A stretch of 64,000 nucleotides of DNA from Planctomycetota bacterium (GTDB lineage: Bacteria > Planctomycetota > Planctomycetia > Gemmatales > Gemmataceae): the NCBI GenBank assembly GCA_016191165.1, contig JACPPF010000110.1, positions 1-64,000 of the forward strand. Reading direction: 5' to 3'. Under the pieces are notes generated by a model, which saw nothing but the letters and a program-made list of their open reading frames with translations, did no database searches and was not told the DNA's origin. Positions 51,760 to 60,502 of the stretch are shown here, in pieces (position 1 is the first letter of the stretch; each line of letters begins with the position of its first letter). A program made the position numbers and the translations under genes.

Positions 51760-51980
51760 GGTGGTTCCTTCGGGGCAGCCGTTCTCAAGTCGCCTGGACG
51801 CCGGCAGGCCCGCATCTCATCTGAAAAGTCCTTGCTGCGCTGTAAACCATTGCAAATCAAGGGCTTACTGCCATTTTTTCGAGGACTTCTCACGGGGCGC
51901 TGGGGATACCCCGCCCGAGAAGCCGGCAAACCCGGCTTCATGGTTGCTGCCTTATCTAGGCGAGCGGTCGGTATTAACTT

Positions 51981-52046
51981 ACCAGCCCGGAGCGCAAGCG
52001 ACGGGGCAGATGTCCGCTGGACCCGTCGCTTGCGCTCCGGGCTGGT
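51981..52046. repeat. REP-like palindrome with T-run, CCAGCCCGGAGCGC type
   Basis: ACCAGCCCGGAGCGCAAGCG and its inverted partner ending GCTCCGGGCTGGT. It is followed by nine T at 52052-52060, like an intrinsic terminator for rightward transcription, though no rightward gene ends here. The remaining 51760-52237 (478 bases) holds short hairpins (for example GCGCGAG/CTCGCGC at 52197-52222) and no gene. Confidence 0.85.
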
Positions 52047-52237
52047 GGGGATTTTTTTTTCTGCCGCTCGCCTTAGCTGGCCAAGGTTTCCGGGACCTTC
52101 GCGACGACAGGCCAACATCAGCCGGCATATTATACCAGAAGGGAGAGATTTTTGAGCAAGGAAATATTGACGGAAATGACAAACCACCTGCGCGCGGCGC
52201 GAGCAGAAGTGAAAACTCGCGCGGCACGCCTTCACGA

Positions 52238-52936
52238 TCATTTGGCGGCCTTCGCCAATTTGGCGACAAACGCCGTATGTTCGGGCGACCCGATGCCCTG
52301 GCGCAAAACGGCGAGCACTTGTTTGTAGTCACGTCGCAGAAGCGCCGCGGCGTCGAGCCAAAGGCCCGGAAAAACGTGGGAGCGAAGGATGCCGTCGGCA
52401 TCCGGCTTGATTTCCCTGAACTTCCCGCGCCGCCGCACGAACCAGAAGACCTGTTTTGTCCGTGTCGCGACGACGAGATATTCGCGCACCCCGGCCTCTT
52501 CGTAGTCGTTCTTTTTCTGGTGCAGATCGATCGATTGCGTGCTGTCGCTGATTTCGCCGACGAAATCGGGTGGGCCATTGATGTAACCGGCATCGTCCTC
52601 CCAAACCTGCCCGCCGTATTCGGGAAGGACAAACAGGGAGCCATCCGGTTGCGGCTCGCATTCCGGGCCGAGGATCGTAGTCGTGTTTTCGACCGCCTCG
52701 GTTCCCGGCGTGGCGTCTTCGTAGGAGGTGAGCCATTGCGTCAGGCGAGCGCCGGAGCGCCCATGCTTGCGTTTCAAGGGCGACGACATGTAGACAATCC
52801 CCCCGATCAACTCGGCCCGCACATACGGCGGCATGGCCTGGTAACGTTCGTGAAACGTTTTTTGATCCAGGCGGTCGCCGTTTTCCAGCGGCGGCATATC
52901 CTCGCTCACCTTGCGCGTTCGTCCCAATACAATCAT
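52238..52936 (-). CDS. Uma2 family endonuclease-like protein (DUF820)
   Basis: 232 residues with a PD-(D/E)XK-type core: 'YQAMPPYVRAELIGGIVYM', 'PEYGGQVWEDDAGYINGPPD', 'FVGEISDSTQSIDLHQKKND' and 'YEEAGVREYLVVATRTKQVF'. The Asp of 'PPDFVGEI' and Lys of 'KKNDYEEAG' fit the Uma2 active site. The family is expanded in planctomycetes and cyanobacteria, and its biological role is unknown. ATG 52936 was chosen; the upstream frame has no support. Confidence 0.85.
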   Translation of the reverse strand: MIVLGRTRKVSEDMPPLENGDRLDQKTFHERYQAMPPYVRAELIGGIVYMSSPLKRKHGRSGARLTQWLTSYEDATPGTEAVENTTTILGPECEPQPDGSLFVLPEYGGQVWEDDAGYINGPPDFVGEISDSTQSIDLHQKKNDYEEAGVREYLVVATRTKQVFWFVRRRGKFREIKPDADGILRSHVFPGLWLDAAALLRRDYKQVLAVLRQGIGSPEHTAFVAKLAKAAK

Positions 52937-52994
52937 CACGTCGTCCCTCGGCCTTGCCGCTATGATACCCACCTGAACAAGGGCCATTTTTTCG

Positions 52995-53990
52995 TCACGG
53001 ACGCAGCACCACCTTCCCCGTCAGCGTACCTGCCTTTTGCAAGGTGTTCTCTTCCAGATATTGATGAGCCAAGGCGGCTTCGGCAAGGTTGAAGGTTCTG
53101 CCGATCGGGACGTGCAGTTTTTTGGCGGCAAGCCAGGAGTTGATGTCGTCGGCGCACACGCGCTGTTCGTCGGTCGAGGCGTTGAACATCGCGAAGCCGT
53201 GAAGCGAAAGGTCCTTGACGTAGAACGGGCCGACCGGGAATGTCGGTTGGGCTTGCCTTCCCGCCATGACGATCATGCGGCCGCGACGGGCCATGAGATC
53301 GACCATCTTGAAGAAGTCGGGCTCGCGCTGGGTTTCGTACCAGACGTTGACGCCCTGCCCGGCTGTGAAGTCCTTGATGCGGGCGGGGATGTCGTCGGTC
53401 GTGTAATTGAGGACGCAATCGACGCCCCAGCTTTGACAGAGTTTGGCCTTTTCGGGCGAGCCGACGGTGGCGATGGCCTTCGCTCCGACTGCCTTGGCCA
53501 TCTGGGCGACCATGGACCCGACGCCGCCGGTGCCGCCGTTGACGAAGACCGTCTCGCCCGCTTGCAACTGCGCGCGCTGGAAGAGCCCGAGATGCGCAGT
53601 GATGCCAACAAGGGCCACGGCCGCGGCGTCATCGTCGCTGACGCCCGCCGGCGTTGGATAAAAGAAATCCTCGCAAGCACAGACGAATTCGGCACACGTC
53701 CCCTGCCGGCCCAGCAGGCCCTGGTTGGAACCCCAGACGCGGTCGCCGACCTTGAAACGCTTGACGCCAGGGCCGATGGCTTCGACGGCGCCGGCGACAT
53801 CGCTGCCGGTGACGAAAGGCAACGGCAGCGTCATCTTGACAACGCCCGCGCGGATGTAGGTGTCGATGGGATTGAGAGCCGCGCTGGCGACGCGGATCAA
53901 TATCTCGCCCGTCTTCGGCGTTGGTGTTGGCAGATCGCCGAAGCGCAGGACATCGGGGGCGCCGGGCGCGTCGAGAAAGGCGGCTTTCAT
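52995..53990 (-). CDS. Zinc-independent quinone oxidoreductase (MDR family)
   Basis: 331 residues. GroES-like N-terminus 'TGEILIRVASAALNPIDTYI' then a Rossmann fold with 'GETVFVNGGTGGVGSMVAQM' (NADPH-binding AxxGxxG region). It lacks the Cys/His zinc ligands of classical alcohol dehydrogenases and resembles NADPH:quinone reductase (Qor). Cytosolic. The ATG at 53990 is preferred; the longer frame runs into a palindrome. Confidence 0.9.
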   Translation of the reverse strand: MKAAFLDAPGAPDVLRFGDLPTPTPKTGEILIRVASAALNPIDTYIRAGVVKMTLPLPFVTGSDVAGAVEAIGPGVKRFKVGDRVWGSNQGLLGRQGTCAEFVCACEDFFYPTPAGVSDDDAAAVALVGITAHLGLFQRAQLQAGETVFVNGGTGGVGSMVAQMAKAVGAKAIATVGSPEKAKLCQSWGVDCVLNYTTDDIPARIKDFTAGQGVNVWYETQREPDFFKMVDLMARRGRMIVMAGRQAQPTFPVGPFYVKDLSLHGFAMFNASTDEQRVCADDINSWLAAKKLHVPIGRTFNLAEAALAHQYLEENTLQKAGTLTGKVVLRP

Positions 53991-54011
53991 GGCGGACTCC
54001 CAAGGTAAACC

Positions 54012-54064
54012 CGCTTGCGGTTTAGCGCCCGCGCGGCGCCAGGCAAACGCCAAGCCGCAAGCGG
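54012..54064. repeat. Palindrome, GTTTAGC family (diverged)
   Basis: CGCTTGCGGTTTAGCGCCCG with partner GCCAAGCCGCAAGCG, between hppA and the oxidoreductase gene. Confidence 0.7.
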
Positions 54065-54071
54065 CGTCGGC

Positions 54072-56747
54072 TCAATGTCCCGGCGGCGGCGTTGGCGTCC
54101 CTTCCTTGGGCGGAATCCGCATCGCGTAGAACGACCGCCAGACGAAGACCAGCGCCAGCAAGAAAAACCCGATGCCGACCATCCAGGTGAAATCGAACGC
54201 GGAGTTCTGCTTGATCTCGATGGCGATTTCCACGGCCAGAAGACCGAACAGCGTGGAAAACTTGATGATCGGGTTGAGCGACACCGACGTCGTGTCCTTG
54301 AATGGATCGCCGACCGTATCGCCGACCACGGTGGCGGCGTGCAGCGACTTGTACGCTTCCGTGCCCTTTTCCTTGCGGAGATCGACTTCCACGTACTTCT
54401 TGGCATTGTCCCATGACCCGCCCGCGTTGGCCATGTAGATCGCCTGGAACAACCCAAACACGGCGATCGACACCAGATACGCGACGAAGAAGTTGGGATC
54501 GAAGAGCGCGAAGGCGAGCGTGATGAACATGAGGGCGAGGAAGATATTCCACATGCCCGCTTGAGCGTACTCGGTGCAGATTCGCACGACGGTGCGCGAA
54601 TCCTCGATGTCGGCTTCCTTCTTGGTCAGGTCCATATTCTTCTTGATGTACTCCACCGCGCGATACGCGCCGGTGGTGACCGCCTGCATCGACGCGCCGC
54701 AGAACCAGTAGATCACCGACCCGCCGCAAATGAAGCCCAGCAGCACCGGCGCATCGGTCAGGCTCAGGTGCAACATGCCCGCCTTGCCCAGGAGCAAGAT
54801 GATGGCGAAGATCATCGTCGTCGCCCCGACGACCGCGGTGCCGATGAGCACCGGTTTTGCCGTGGCCTTGAACGTGTTGCCCGCGGAATCGTTCGCCTCG
54901 AGATAGTGTTTGCCCTGCTCGAAGTTCGGCACGAAGCCGAAATCGCGCTGGATCTCCTCGCTGATGCCCGGAATGTGCTCCGTCTGCGCGAGTTCAAACA
55001 CCGACTGGGCGTTGTCAGTCACGGGGCCGTAGCTATCGACGGCAATGTTGACCGGTCCCATGCACAGGAACCCGAAGGCGACCAGGCCGAACGCGAAGAT
55101 CGAACCGACGCCAACCTTCTTGGCCGCGTTGAATTCGTTGGTGACCTGCAGCTTGATGCCCGGGTGCATCTGTTCGAGTTGTTCGAGGGTGCGGGTTTTT
55201 TCCTGGGGCACGCGGCTCTGCCATTCGGCGAGCACCTTCTTCTGGGTTTCCAGGTCGGTCTTGTTTTTCAGCGTGGCGGATTCGGACTTTTCAAGTTCGA
55301 CCTGCATGACGCTGTTGATGCCTCCTTCAACGGTGCTGACGAAGAAGGCGGCGCCCATCAAGCCGGCGATGAGGATGCCTTTCCAGAAGGCGCTGAAGTT
55401 GCCCGCGACCAGGCCGGAGAGGATCGTCAGCGATGCGCCGCCTTCGCGGGAGGCGGTGACGATTTCGTGGACGTGCTTGGAGTGCGAGCTGGTGAAGACC
55501 TTGGTGAACTCGGGGATGAGCACTGCCGCGAGGGTTCCACAGCTGATAATCGTGGCAAGCTGCCACCAGAGGTGAGGTTGCAGGTTCCCGCGGATGGTGA
55601 TGTCGCCGATCAAAAGCCAGCTCATGCCGTAGGAAGTCGAGATGCACAGGATGGAGGCGATCCAGATGAGGCGCGTCAGGGGCTGCTCGAAGTCGAATTC
55701 TTTCTTGCCCTTGTACATGCGTTCGGAGATCCACTGGTTGATGAAGTAGGACACGCCGGACATGAAGTCCATCAGGAAGCGCATGCCGAAGATCCAGACG
55801 ATGAGCTTGCCCTGGATGTCTTCATATTCGCCCGGGAAGGCGACTTGCGTGATGGCGAGGGTGATGAACGTGATGAGCGCGACGCCGGTGACGCCGTAGG
55901 TCTCGAAGCCGTCGGCCGTCGGGCCGACCGAGTCGCCAGCGTTGTCGCCGGTGCAGTCGGCGATGACGCCGGGATTGCGCGGATCGTCTTCCTTGACATT
56001 GAAAACGATCTTCATCAGATCCGAGCCGATGTCGGCGATTTTGGTAAAGATGCCGCCCGCGATGCGCAAGGCCGAGGCGCCGAGCGATTCGCCGATCGCG
56101 AAGCCCAGGAAGCAATACCCGACAATTTCGCGTGGCACCGCCAGCAGAATGATGACCATCAAGACCAGTTCAACCGAGATGAGGAACAACCCGACCGACA
56201 TGCCCGCTCGCAGCGGCAGATTGACAACATCCCAGGGTTCGCCGCGCAAGGAGGCGAAAGCGGTGCGAGCATTGGCGTAGGTATTGACCCGGATGCCGTA
56301 CCACGCCACCGCGTAAGACCCGCCCATGCCGACGATGGAGAAACCGAGCACGTAAGCGACCGTGTCGATCCCCTTGTGGCTCAGCCCCATCAGGTAATAA
56401 GTCAACGCGGCCGCGATGATGACGAAGAGCATCAACAGAAATTTGCCCTGCTGAATCAGGTACGTCTTACAAGTCTCGAAAATGATGTCGGCCACGGCGA
56501 GCATGGATTTGTGCGCGGGCTGGGCGTGAATCTGCTTGAGCTGAAACAGGCTGATGCCGATCGTGCCGATGATGACGAAGGAGCCGAAGAAGAGAAACGC
56601 CCCGGCACTGATGTTGAATCCGAAGATCGAGAACGAACCATGTTGCCAAAGGTCCGGAATGACGAGATCGCCTTCACCGGCCTGTGCGACGGTGGCGCCC
56701 AGAAGAAGAATTGGAATTGCCCAGATCAGGTGTTTGAGTAACCGCAT
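54072..56747 (-). CDS. hppA: Membrane-bound ion-translocating pyrophosphatase
   Basis: 891 residues, about 16 membrane spans, longer than usual. It hydrolyses pyrophosphate and pumps H+ (or Na+). Substrate motifs: 'DDPRNPGVIADCTGDNAGDS' near residue 255 and 'VVGDTVGDPFKDTTSVSLNP' near the C-terminus, with 'GGSWDNAKKYVEVDL'. In the 'GNTTAA' region it reads 'GNTFKATAKP': a Lys at the position that separates K+-independent from K+-dependent enzymes, which predicts K+ independence. The 'SVGPTADGFE' stretch replaces the usual 'CAGMAADLFE', placing it in a divergent branch. It lies downstream of a 115-base repeat. Confidence 0.93.
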   Translation of the reverse strand: MRLLKHLIWAIPILLLGATVAQAGEGDLVIPDLWQHGSFSIFGFNISAGAFLFFGSFVIIGTIGISLFQLKQIHAQPAHKSMLAVADIIFETCKTYLIQQGKFLLMLFVIIAAALTYYLMGLSHKGIDTVAYVLGFSIVGMGGSYAVAWYGIRVNTYANARTAFASLRGEPWDVVNLPLRAGMSVGLFLISVELVLMVIILLAVPREIVGYCFLGFAIGESLGASALRIAGGIFTKIADIGSDLMKIVFNVKEDDPRNPGVIADCTGDNAGDSVGPTADGFETYGVTGVALITFITLAITQVAFPGEYEDIQGKLIVWIFGMRFLMDFMSGVSYFINQWISERMYKGKKEFDFEQPLTRLIWIASILCISTSYGMSWLLIGDITIRGNLQPHLWWQLATIISCGTLAAVLIPEFTKVFTSSHSKHVHEIVTASREGGASLTILSGLVAGNFSAFWKGILIAGLMGAAFFVSTVEGGINSVMQVELEKSESATLKNKTDLETQKKVLAEWQSRVPQEKTRTLEQLEQMHPGIKLQVTNEFNAAKKVGVGSIFAFGLVAFGFLCMGPVNIAVDSYGPVTDNAQSVFELAQTEHIPGISEEIQRDFGFVPNFEQGKHYLEANDSAGNTFKATAKPVLIGTAVVGATTMIFAIILLLGKAGMLHLSLTDAPVLLGFICGGSVIYWFCGASMQAVTTGAYRAVEYIKKNMDLTKKEADIEDSRTVVRICTEYAQAGMWNIFLALMFITLAFALFDPNFFVAYLVSIAVFGLFQAIYMANAGGSWDNAKKYVEVDLRKEKGTEAYKSLHAATVVGDTVGDPFKDTTSVSLNPIIKFSTLFGLLAVEIAIEIKQNSAFDFTWMVGIGFFLLALVFVWRSFYAMRIPPKEGTPTPPPGH

Positions 56748-56865
56748 GAACGCTCCACTCCCGTTGTTCGATGTTTCGCTTCAGTTTTTGTCCTCTTTTT
56801 ATAGTGAAAGTTTTCACGAAGTTTAGTCCCGCGCCGTCCAGGCTCGGCATCAGCCCGCACACCGG

Positions 56866-56980
56866 ATTGGCACAATGGCTACGAGCCGCGACCGTGAGGG
56901 AGCGGGAACCGGCCCAGCGCTCCCTCACGGTCGCGGCTCGTTCATGAGGATGTGTCATTTCGTGGCGCGTGCAGGATAAG
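56866..56980. repeat. 115-base repeat with hairpin and conserved tail
   Basis: Copy of 15315-15429: ATTGGCAC, hairpin GAGCCGCGACCGTGAGGGAG / CTCCCTCACGGTCGCGGCTC, tail CATGAGGATGTGTCATTTCG to TAAG. It lies between hppA and the ECF sigma gene. Hairpin bases have co-varied with the other copy. Confidence 0.88.
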
Positions 56981-57019
56981 TAGGGCGCTTGCTTGCACCG
57001 CATGCTCGAAGGGGTAGCC

Positions 57020-57640
57020 CTACGCGGGCGGTGCCAGCAGATCGCGCAGCTTGCGCACAGCACGCAGATACCGCATCGACGCGGCTGCTTCCGTCAGGCC
57101 GAGCGTCGCGGCGACTTCTTGATTGGCGAGCATCTCGTAATGGCGCATCAGGATCACGTCGCGGTCATCGTCGTCGAGTTGTGCGATCGCCTCCCGCAGC
57201 CGGCATTGCATTTCTTCCTGGATGGCGGCGGAGGCGGGGGTCAAATCTTGATCGAGCAGCTGCCCGGCCAAATCGAGCGACGACCGATCCGACCAGCCGG
57301 GCCGATGCATCGGCTGTTCGCGATTGACGCCGCGTTTTTGGGCCTGATGATGGCGGCGGTGCGCGTCGATCACGTGATCCTTGGCGATATGGCGTAGCCA
57401 GAGGTGGAACGGCATCGCCGGCGCCTTGAGGTAATCCTTGAGCCGGCGATTCGCTTCCAGGAGGACTTCCTGCACGACATCGCTGGCGTCGAGCCGTTGC
57501 GCGATGGCGGGATCGAGACGCAAGTCGATCATGCGCCGAATCGGCTCGCGATGCCTGGCCAAGAGTCGATCAACCGCGTCGGCATCGCCGGCCTTGACCT
57601 GATCGAGTAGCTCCTGCGTATTGGTCTGGTCGGGCCACAT
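57020..57640 (-). CDS. ECF-type RNA polymerase sigma factor (planctomycete group)
   Basis: 206 residues. Region 2: 'LDASDVVQEVLLEANRRLKD' and 'MPFHLWLRHIAKDHVIDAHR'. Region 4: 'LDDDDRDVILMRHYEMLANQ' with the HTH 'EVAATLGLTEAAASMRYLRA'. It has the two-domain ECF layout; no anti-sigma gene is next to it. The downstream gene is hppA and the upstream one an M48 protease, 20 bases away on the same strand. Confidence 0.92.
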   Translation of the reverse strand: MWPDQTNTQELLDQVKAGDADAVDRLLARHREPIRRMIDLRLDPAIAQRLDASDVVQEVLLEANRRLKDYLKAPAMPFHLWLRHIAKDHVIDAHRRHHQAQKRGVNREQPMHRPGWSDRSSLDLAGQLLDQDLTPASAAIQEEMQCRLREAIAQLDDDDRDVILMRHYEMLANQEVAATLGLTEAAASMRYLRAVRKLRDLLAPPA

Positions 57641-57660
57641 GGGGTGTCCAGGGTTGATGC

Positions 57661-58926
57661 CTACTGCCTTTTCTTATCCGCCGCGGACGTTTCTTTCCAT
57701 TCGCTGGCCATGCGAATGCGTTGCACCGTGGTGGGATGGCTTGAAAAGAGCCAGACGTTCCACGGCGCCGGGGCGACATTGGACTTGTTGTCGCGGGCCA
57801 TTTTTTTCTCGCCGGCGGCGAAGGCGTCGGGCTGGTCGGCCAGGTGCAAGGACGCCTGATCGGCTTGCCGTTCGAAATACCGGCTCACGACATTGCCCAG
57901 CGGCATGGACAGCCAGCCGCCCAGGACCACCAGCAGGACGACGAGAGGGAAGCCCGCGGGATCGGCCGGGCCTTGCAAATGCCACGGCGCGCGCCAGGCG
58001 GCGCGCAGGAAACGATCGAGGATGAAGCAACCCGCCAACATGCCGAGGGCGCCCAGCAGAATGCCCTTGTTGATGTGATCGTGCTGCCAGTGGCCGATCT
58101 CGTGCCCCAGCACCGACTCGATCTCCTCCGCCGTATGCTTTTTGAGGAGCGTGTCGTAGAGAACGATACGGCGTGTCGAGCCGAAGCCGGTGAAGTAGGC
58201 GTTGGTGTGATTGCTTTGGCGGGAGGCGTTCATGACCAGGATTTCCCGGACGGGAATGTCGGCCTTGTCGATCAGGGCTTGCACGCGGGGTTGCAAATCC
58301 CTCCACTCGGTCTGCTCCAGCGGCGTGAAGTCATTGAAGAGCGGGCTGATGAGAATGGGAGAAAGGAACGCATAGGCGACAGCCAACCCGCTGGCGCCCA
58401 CCGGCGCGAGCAGCCACCAGATGCGCGGGAAGACGATCAGCAGGGCGTAAAAACCGGTCAGGATAATCGCTTCCCAGACCAGGTTGATGCCGAGGCGCAG
58501 CCCGTGCTCGCGCAGCCAGTCGGCGAGATCGAGATTGGACATGCCCCAGGCGCGCGCATGGTAGAGCCGCCCGATGCCAAACGGGAGATACACGATTTCA
58601 CTTAGTAGCAGGTAGACGAACCCGAACAGCAGGGCGGCGGGAATCCGGCGTTGCCCGGTCCAGGCGAGAAAGCGATCTCCCCAGTGCCGGCCAACGGGGG
58701 TCAGCGCCAGCGCGCACAACAGGCCCAGGTCGATGAGCGTTCGGCCCCAGAAGAAAAATCGGCGTTCAAGAAGGTAGTCGAGTCCGGTGGCAATATCGCT
58801 CTCGGAAAAGCCCGCGTCCAGGGCCGCGGCCTTCGCCGGCGGATAGGGGACGAACGTGGTCAGGATGAAAAGCGTGAACCCCGCGACCGCCAGCACCGCG
58901 AACGCCGTTTTGGTGTGGTTGGTCAC
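57661..58926 (-). CDS. M48 family zinc metallopeptidase (CAAX-protease/Ste24-like)
   Basis: 421 residues, several membrane segments in the N-terminal half ('TAFAVLAVAGFTLFILTTFV', 'LLFGFVYLLLSEIVYLPFG'). Zinc site 'VLGHEIGHWQHDHINKG' (HExxH) with a downstream Glu in 'RYFERQADQASLHLAD'. Such proteases act in membrane-protein quality control. It starts at GTG 58926, which overlaps the stop of the upstream DUF4058 gene (GTGA), so translation is probably coupled. Confidence 0.9.
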   Translation of the reverse strand: MTNHTKTAFAVLAVAGFTLFILTTFVPYPPAKAAALDAGFSESDIATGLDYLLERRFFFWGRTLIDLGLLCALALTPVGRHWGDRFLAWTGQRRIPAALLFGFVYLLLSEIVYLPFGIGRLYHARAWGMSNLDLADWLREHGLRLGINLVWEAIILTGFYALLIVFPRIWWLLAPVGASGLAVAYAFLSPILISPLFNDFTPLEQTEWRDLQPRVQALIDKADIPVREILVMNASRQSNHTNAYFTGFGSTRRIVLYDTLLKKHTAEEIESVLGHEIGHWQHDHINKGILLGALGMLAGCFILDRFLRAAWRAPWHLQGPADPAGFPLVVLLVVLGGWLSMPLGNVVSRYFERQADQASLHLADQPDAFAAGEKKMARDNKSNVAPAPWNVWLFSSHPTTVQRIRMASEWKETSAADKKRQ

Positions 58927-59645
58927 AGCTGGCTCCGGTTCCGCGTCGCGGTGTAGGTAGATTCCAGATCGATGGTCACCATGGGACCACGCCGCAGGGC
59001 AAGCAGCGCGCTCGGCAACGGCTCCCCGACGGCCAATGCTCCCAGGCGAATTTCAATTTCATCGCCAATGTCCTCGCGGCGAGTCGGACGATAGGCGGCA
59101 ACGTAAATGGTCCTGCCTCCGGGAAATCGCAGCGCATTGTCCTGGCGCATGAGCGAAACCAATTCGTCGTGTAGATTAAAATGGTGATCGGTCACCACAT
59201 CCACGACGACCACGCCGACGCCCGCATGGAGGTAGGCGGCGCATTTGGTGGCAAAGGCGCGCCGCGCCGCCGGCCGATCCTTGTTGCCCGGGCTGACGAG
59301 TTCGATGGCGCCGACCAGATTGGGACCGCCCGAACGGTCGAGGACGAGCACCTCGAACTCATCTGGAAAAACAGCCGGCATGGTCATCACGCTGGCCAAC
59401 GGCTCCGCCACGATGGCAACCCCGCCGTTGGAGTCCGGCGCCGGCCTGCCGGGACCCTCGCCCTCCAGCGACGCGACATCCACCTCGACCCGGCCTCCAA
59501 GTTGAACCTGCGCCTCCGCGAAATAACCCTTCGGCAAACCGCCTTGATTCAGGTACGCCATGAGCTCCCAGGCCCACCCCGTGTGAAACGATTCCCAATG
59601 GCGCTCAAGCGAAAGCGGCAAATGAAAATGATCGAGCAATGGCAT
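58923..59645 (-). CDS. DUF4058 family protein
   Basis: 240 residues. 'MPLLDHFHLPLSLERHWESF' and 'GYFAEAQVQLGGRVEVDVAS' open the domain; 'NLVGAIELVSPGNKDRPAAR' and 'YLHAGVGVVVVDVVTDHHFN' form the nuclease-like core also seen in Uma2 relatives. Role unknown; the family is expanded in planctomycetes. Coupled to the M48 gene by a four-base overlap. It is an intact relative of the pseudogene at 46796-47630. Confidence 0.8.
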   Translation of the reverse strand: MPLLDHFHLPLSLERHWESFHTGWAWELMAYLNQGGLPKGYFAEAQVQLGGRVEVDVASLEGEGPGRPAPDSNGGVAIVAEPLASVMTMPAVFPDEFEVLVLDRSGGPNLVGAIELVSPGNKDRPAARRAFATKCAAYLHAGVGVVVVDVVTDHHFNLHDELVSLMRQDNALRFPGGRTIYVAAYRPTRREDIGDEIEIRLGALAVGEPLPSALLALRRGPMVTIDLESTYTATRNRSQL

Positions 59646-59663
59646 CGCTTTTCCTCTTCGGGT

Positions 59664-60335
59664 TCACGCCCCCGGCGTCGAGGAAGTCGTTTCCAGAGGC
59701 GCTTGCGCCGGCGCGGGTTCCACCTTCGCGGCGTCCGGGGCCGGGTCCTTCACGAAGAACGAATGCAACAGCAACGTGCCGGCGCCGCAGACGAGGCAGC
59801 AATCGGCAATATTGAAATCGGGCCAAACGTGCGTTTCATAGTACCAGTGCAGAAAATCGCGCACGCCGTGGAAGACGATGCGATCATAAAGATTGCCCAG
59901 CGTGCCGCCGAGAATCAAACCCAGCGCGAGGCAAAGAAACCGATCCTGGGCCACGTGGGCACGGGTGACCCAGCCGACGATGAAGATGGCGGCGAGAACA
60001 CTGACGATGGCGAAGAACCCGTTCATGCCACCCGCTTCGTCGTCGTCGCCGCCCCCGATGCCAAACAACGCGCCGCGATTGACATAGGGCAAGCGGTCGC
60101 CGCTGATCGTGCGCAGAAAGGAAAGCCGGCCTTCGCCGGCGTCGTATTGCCTGGTGTAAAGTGTGCGCAGGTCGAACAGACCCGGGATGACCACCTGCCG
60201 CGTCTCGATCTCGGTTGCCTCGCCTGGGTATAGTTGACTGAAAACCAGGTACTTGGACGCCTGATCCGCCGCCAGGCCGCCGATCGCCAGCACGGCGAAC
60301 AACACGAAATACGAACGATGCGGCACGACGTTCAT
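59664..60335 (-). CDS. lspA: Lipoprotein signal peptidase (signal peptidase II)
   Basis: 223 residues. LspA removes signal peptides from prolipoproteins at the inner membrane. The catalytic Asp residues are in 'GNLYDRIVFHGVRDFLHW' and 'WPDFNIADCCLVCGAGTLLL'. First segment 'SYFVLFAVLAIGGLAADQAS' holds the usual DQxxK. The C-terminal extension (Ala/Pro-rich) and an acidic loop 'GGGDDDEAGG' after 'YVNRGALFGI' make it longer than the 160 residues of E. coli LspA. It would process the window's own lipoproteins. It lies 18 bases upstream of the DUF4058 gene. Confidence 0.93.
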   Translation of the reverse strand: MNVVPHRSYFVLFAVLAIGGLAADQASKYLVFSQLYPGEATEIETRQVVIPGLFDLRTLYTRQYDAGEGRLSFLRTISGDRLPYVNRGALFGIGGGDDDEAGGMNGFFAIVSVLAAIFIVGWVTRAHVAQDRFLCLALGLILGGTLGNLYDRIVFHGVRDFLHWYYETHVWPDFNIADCCLVCGAGTLLLHSFFVKDPAPDAAKVEPAPAQAPLETTSSTPGA

Positions 60336-60502
60336 GGAATCCCCATGCTTGAGGTATCGCTCGACCAGCGCGGCGAGTGGTGTGTGTACGATAACCTAGT
60401 TGGATGGAACCGTCAAGAAGAGCTACCCCTCGAATTGCCCTTGACCTTTCCTCGCCTATCCCCGATAAGTTCGCGCCAACCGCTTTTCGGGGAGGCGACC
60501 GA

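Noticed and set aside
52040-52060. Intrinsic terminator at the REP followed by nine T
   Set aside because: It is oriented rightward, but no rightward gene ends there. It is more likely a by-product of the palindrome, so it is recorded only as a repeat.
54561-56741. Very long open frame antisense to hppA (and similar ones antisense to the PSD1, DUF1501 and vWA genes)
   Set aside because: High GC at third codon positions opens antisense frames. The translations are low-complexity Asp/Gly/Arg/Ala-rich without motifs, while the opposite strand encodes a clear conserved protein.
58923-59645. Calling the DUF4058 protein a Uma2 endonuclease
   Set aside because: It shares the nuclease-like core, but the opening 'MPLLDHFHLPLSLERHWESF' and the 'GVGVVVVDVVTDHHFNLHDE' segment fit DUF4058 better.
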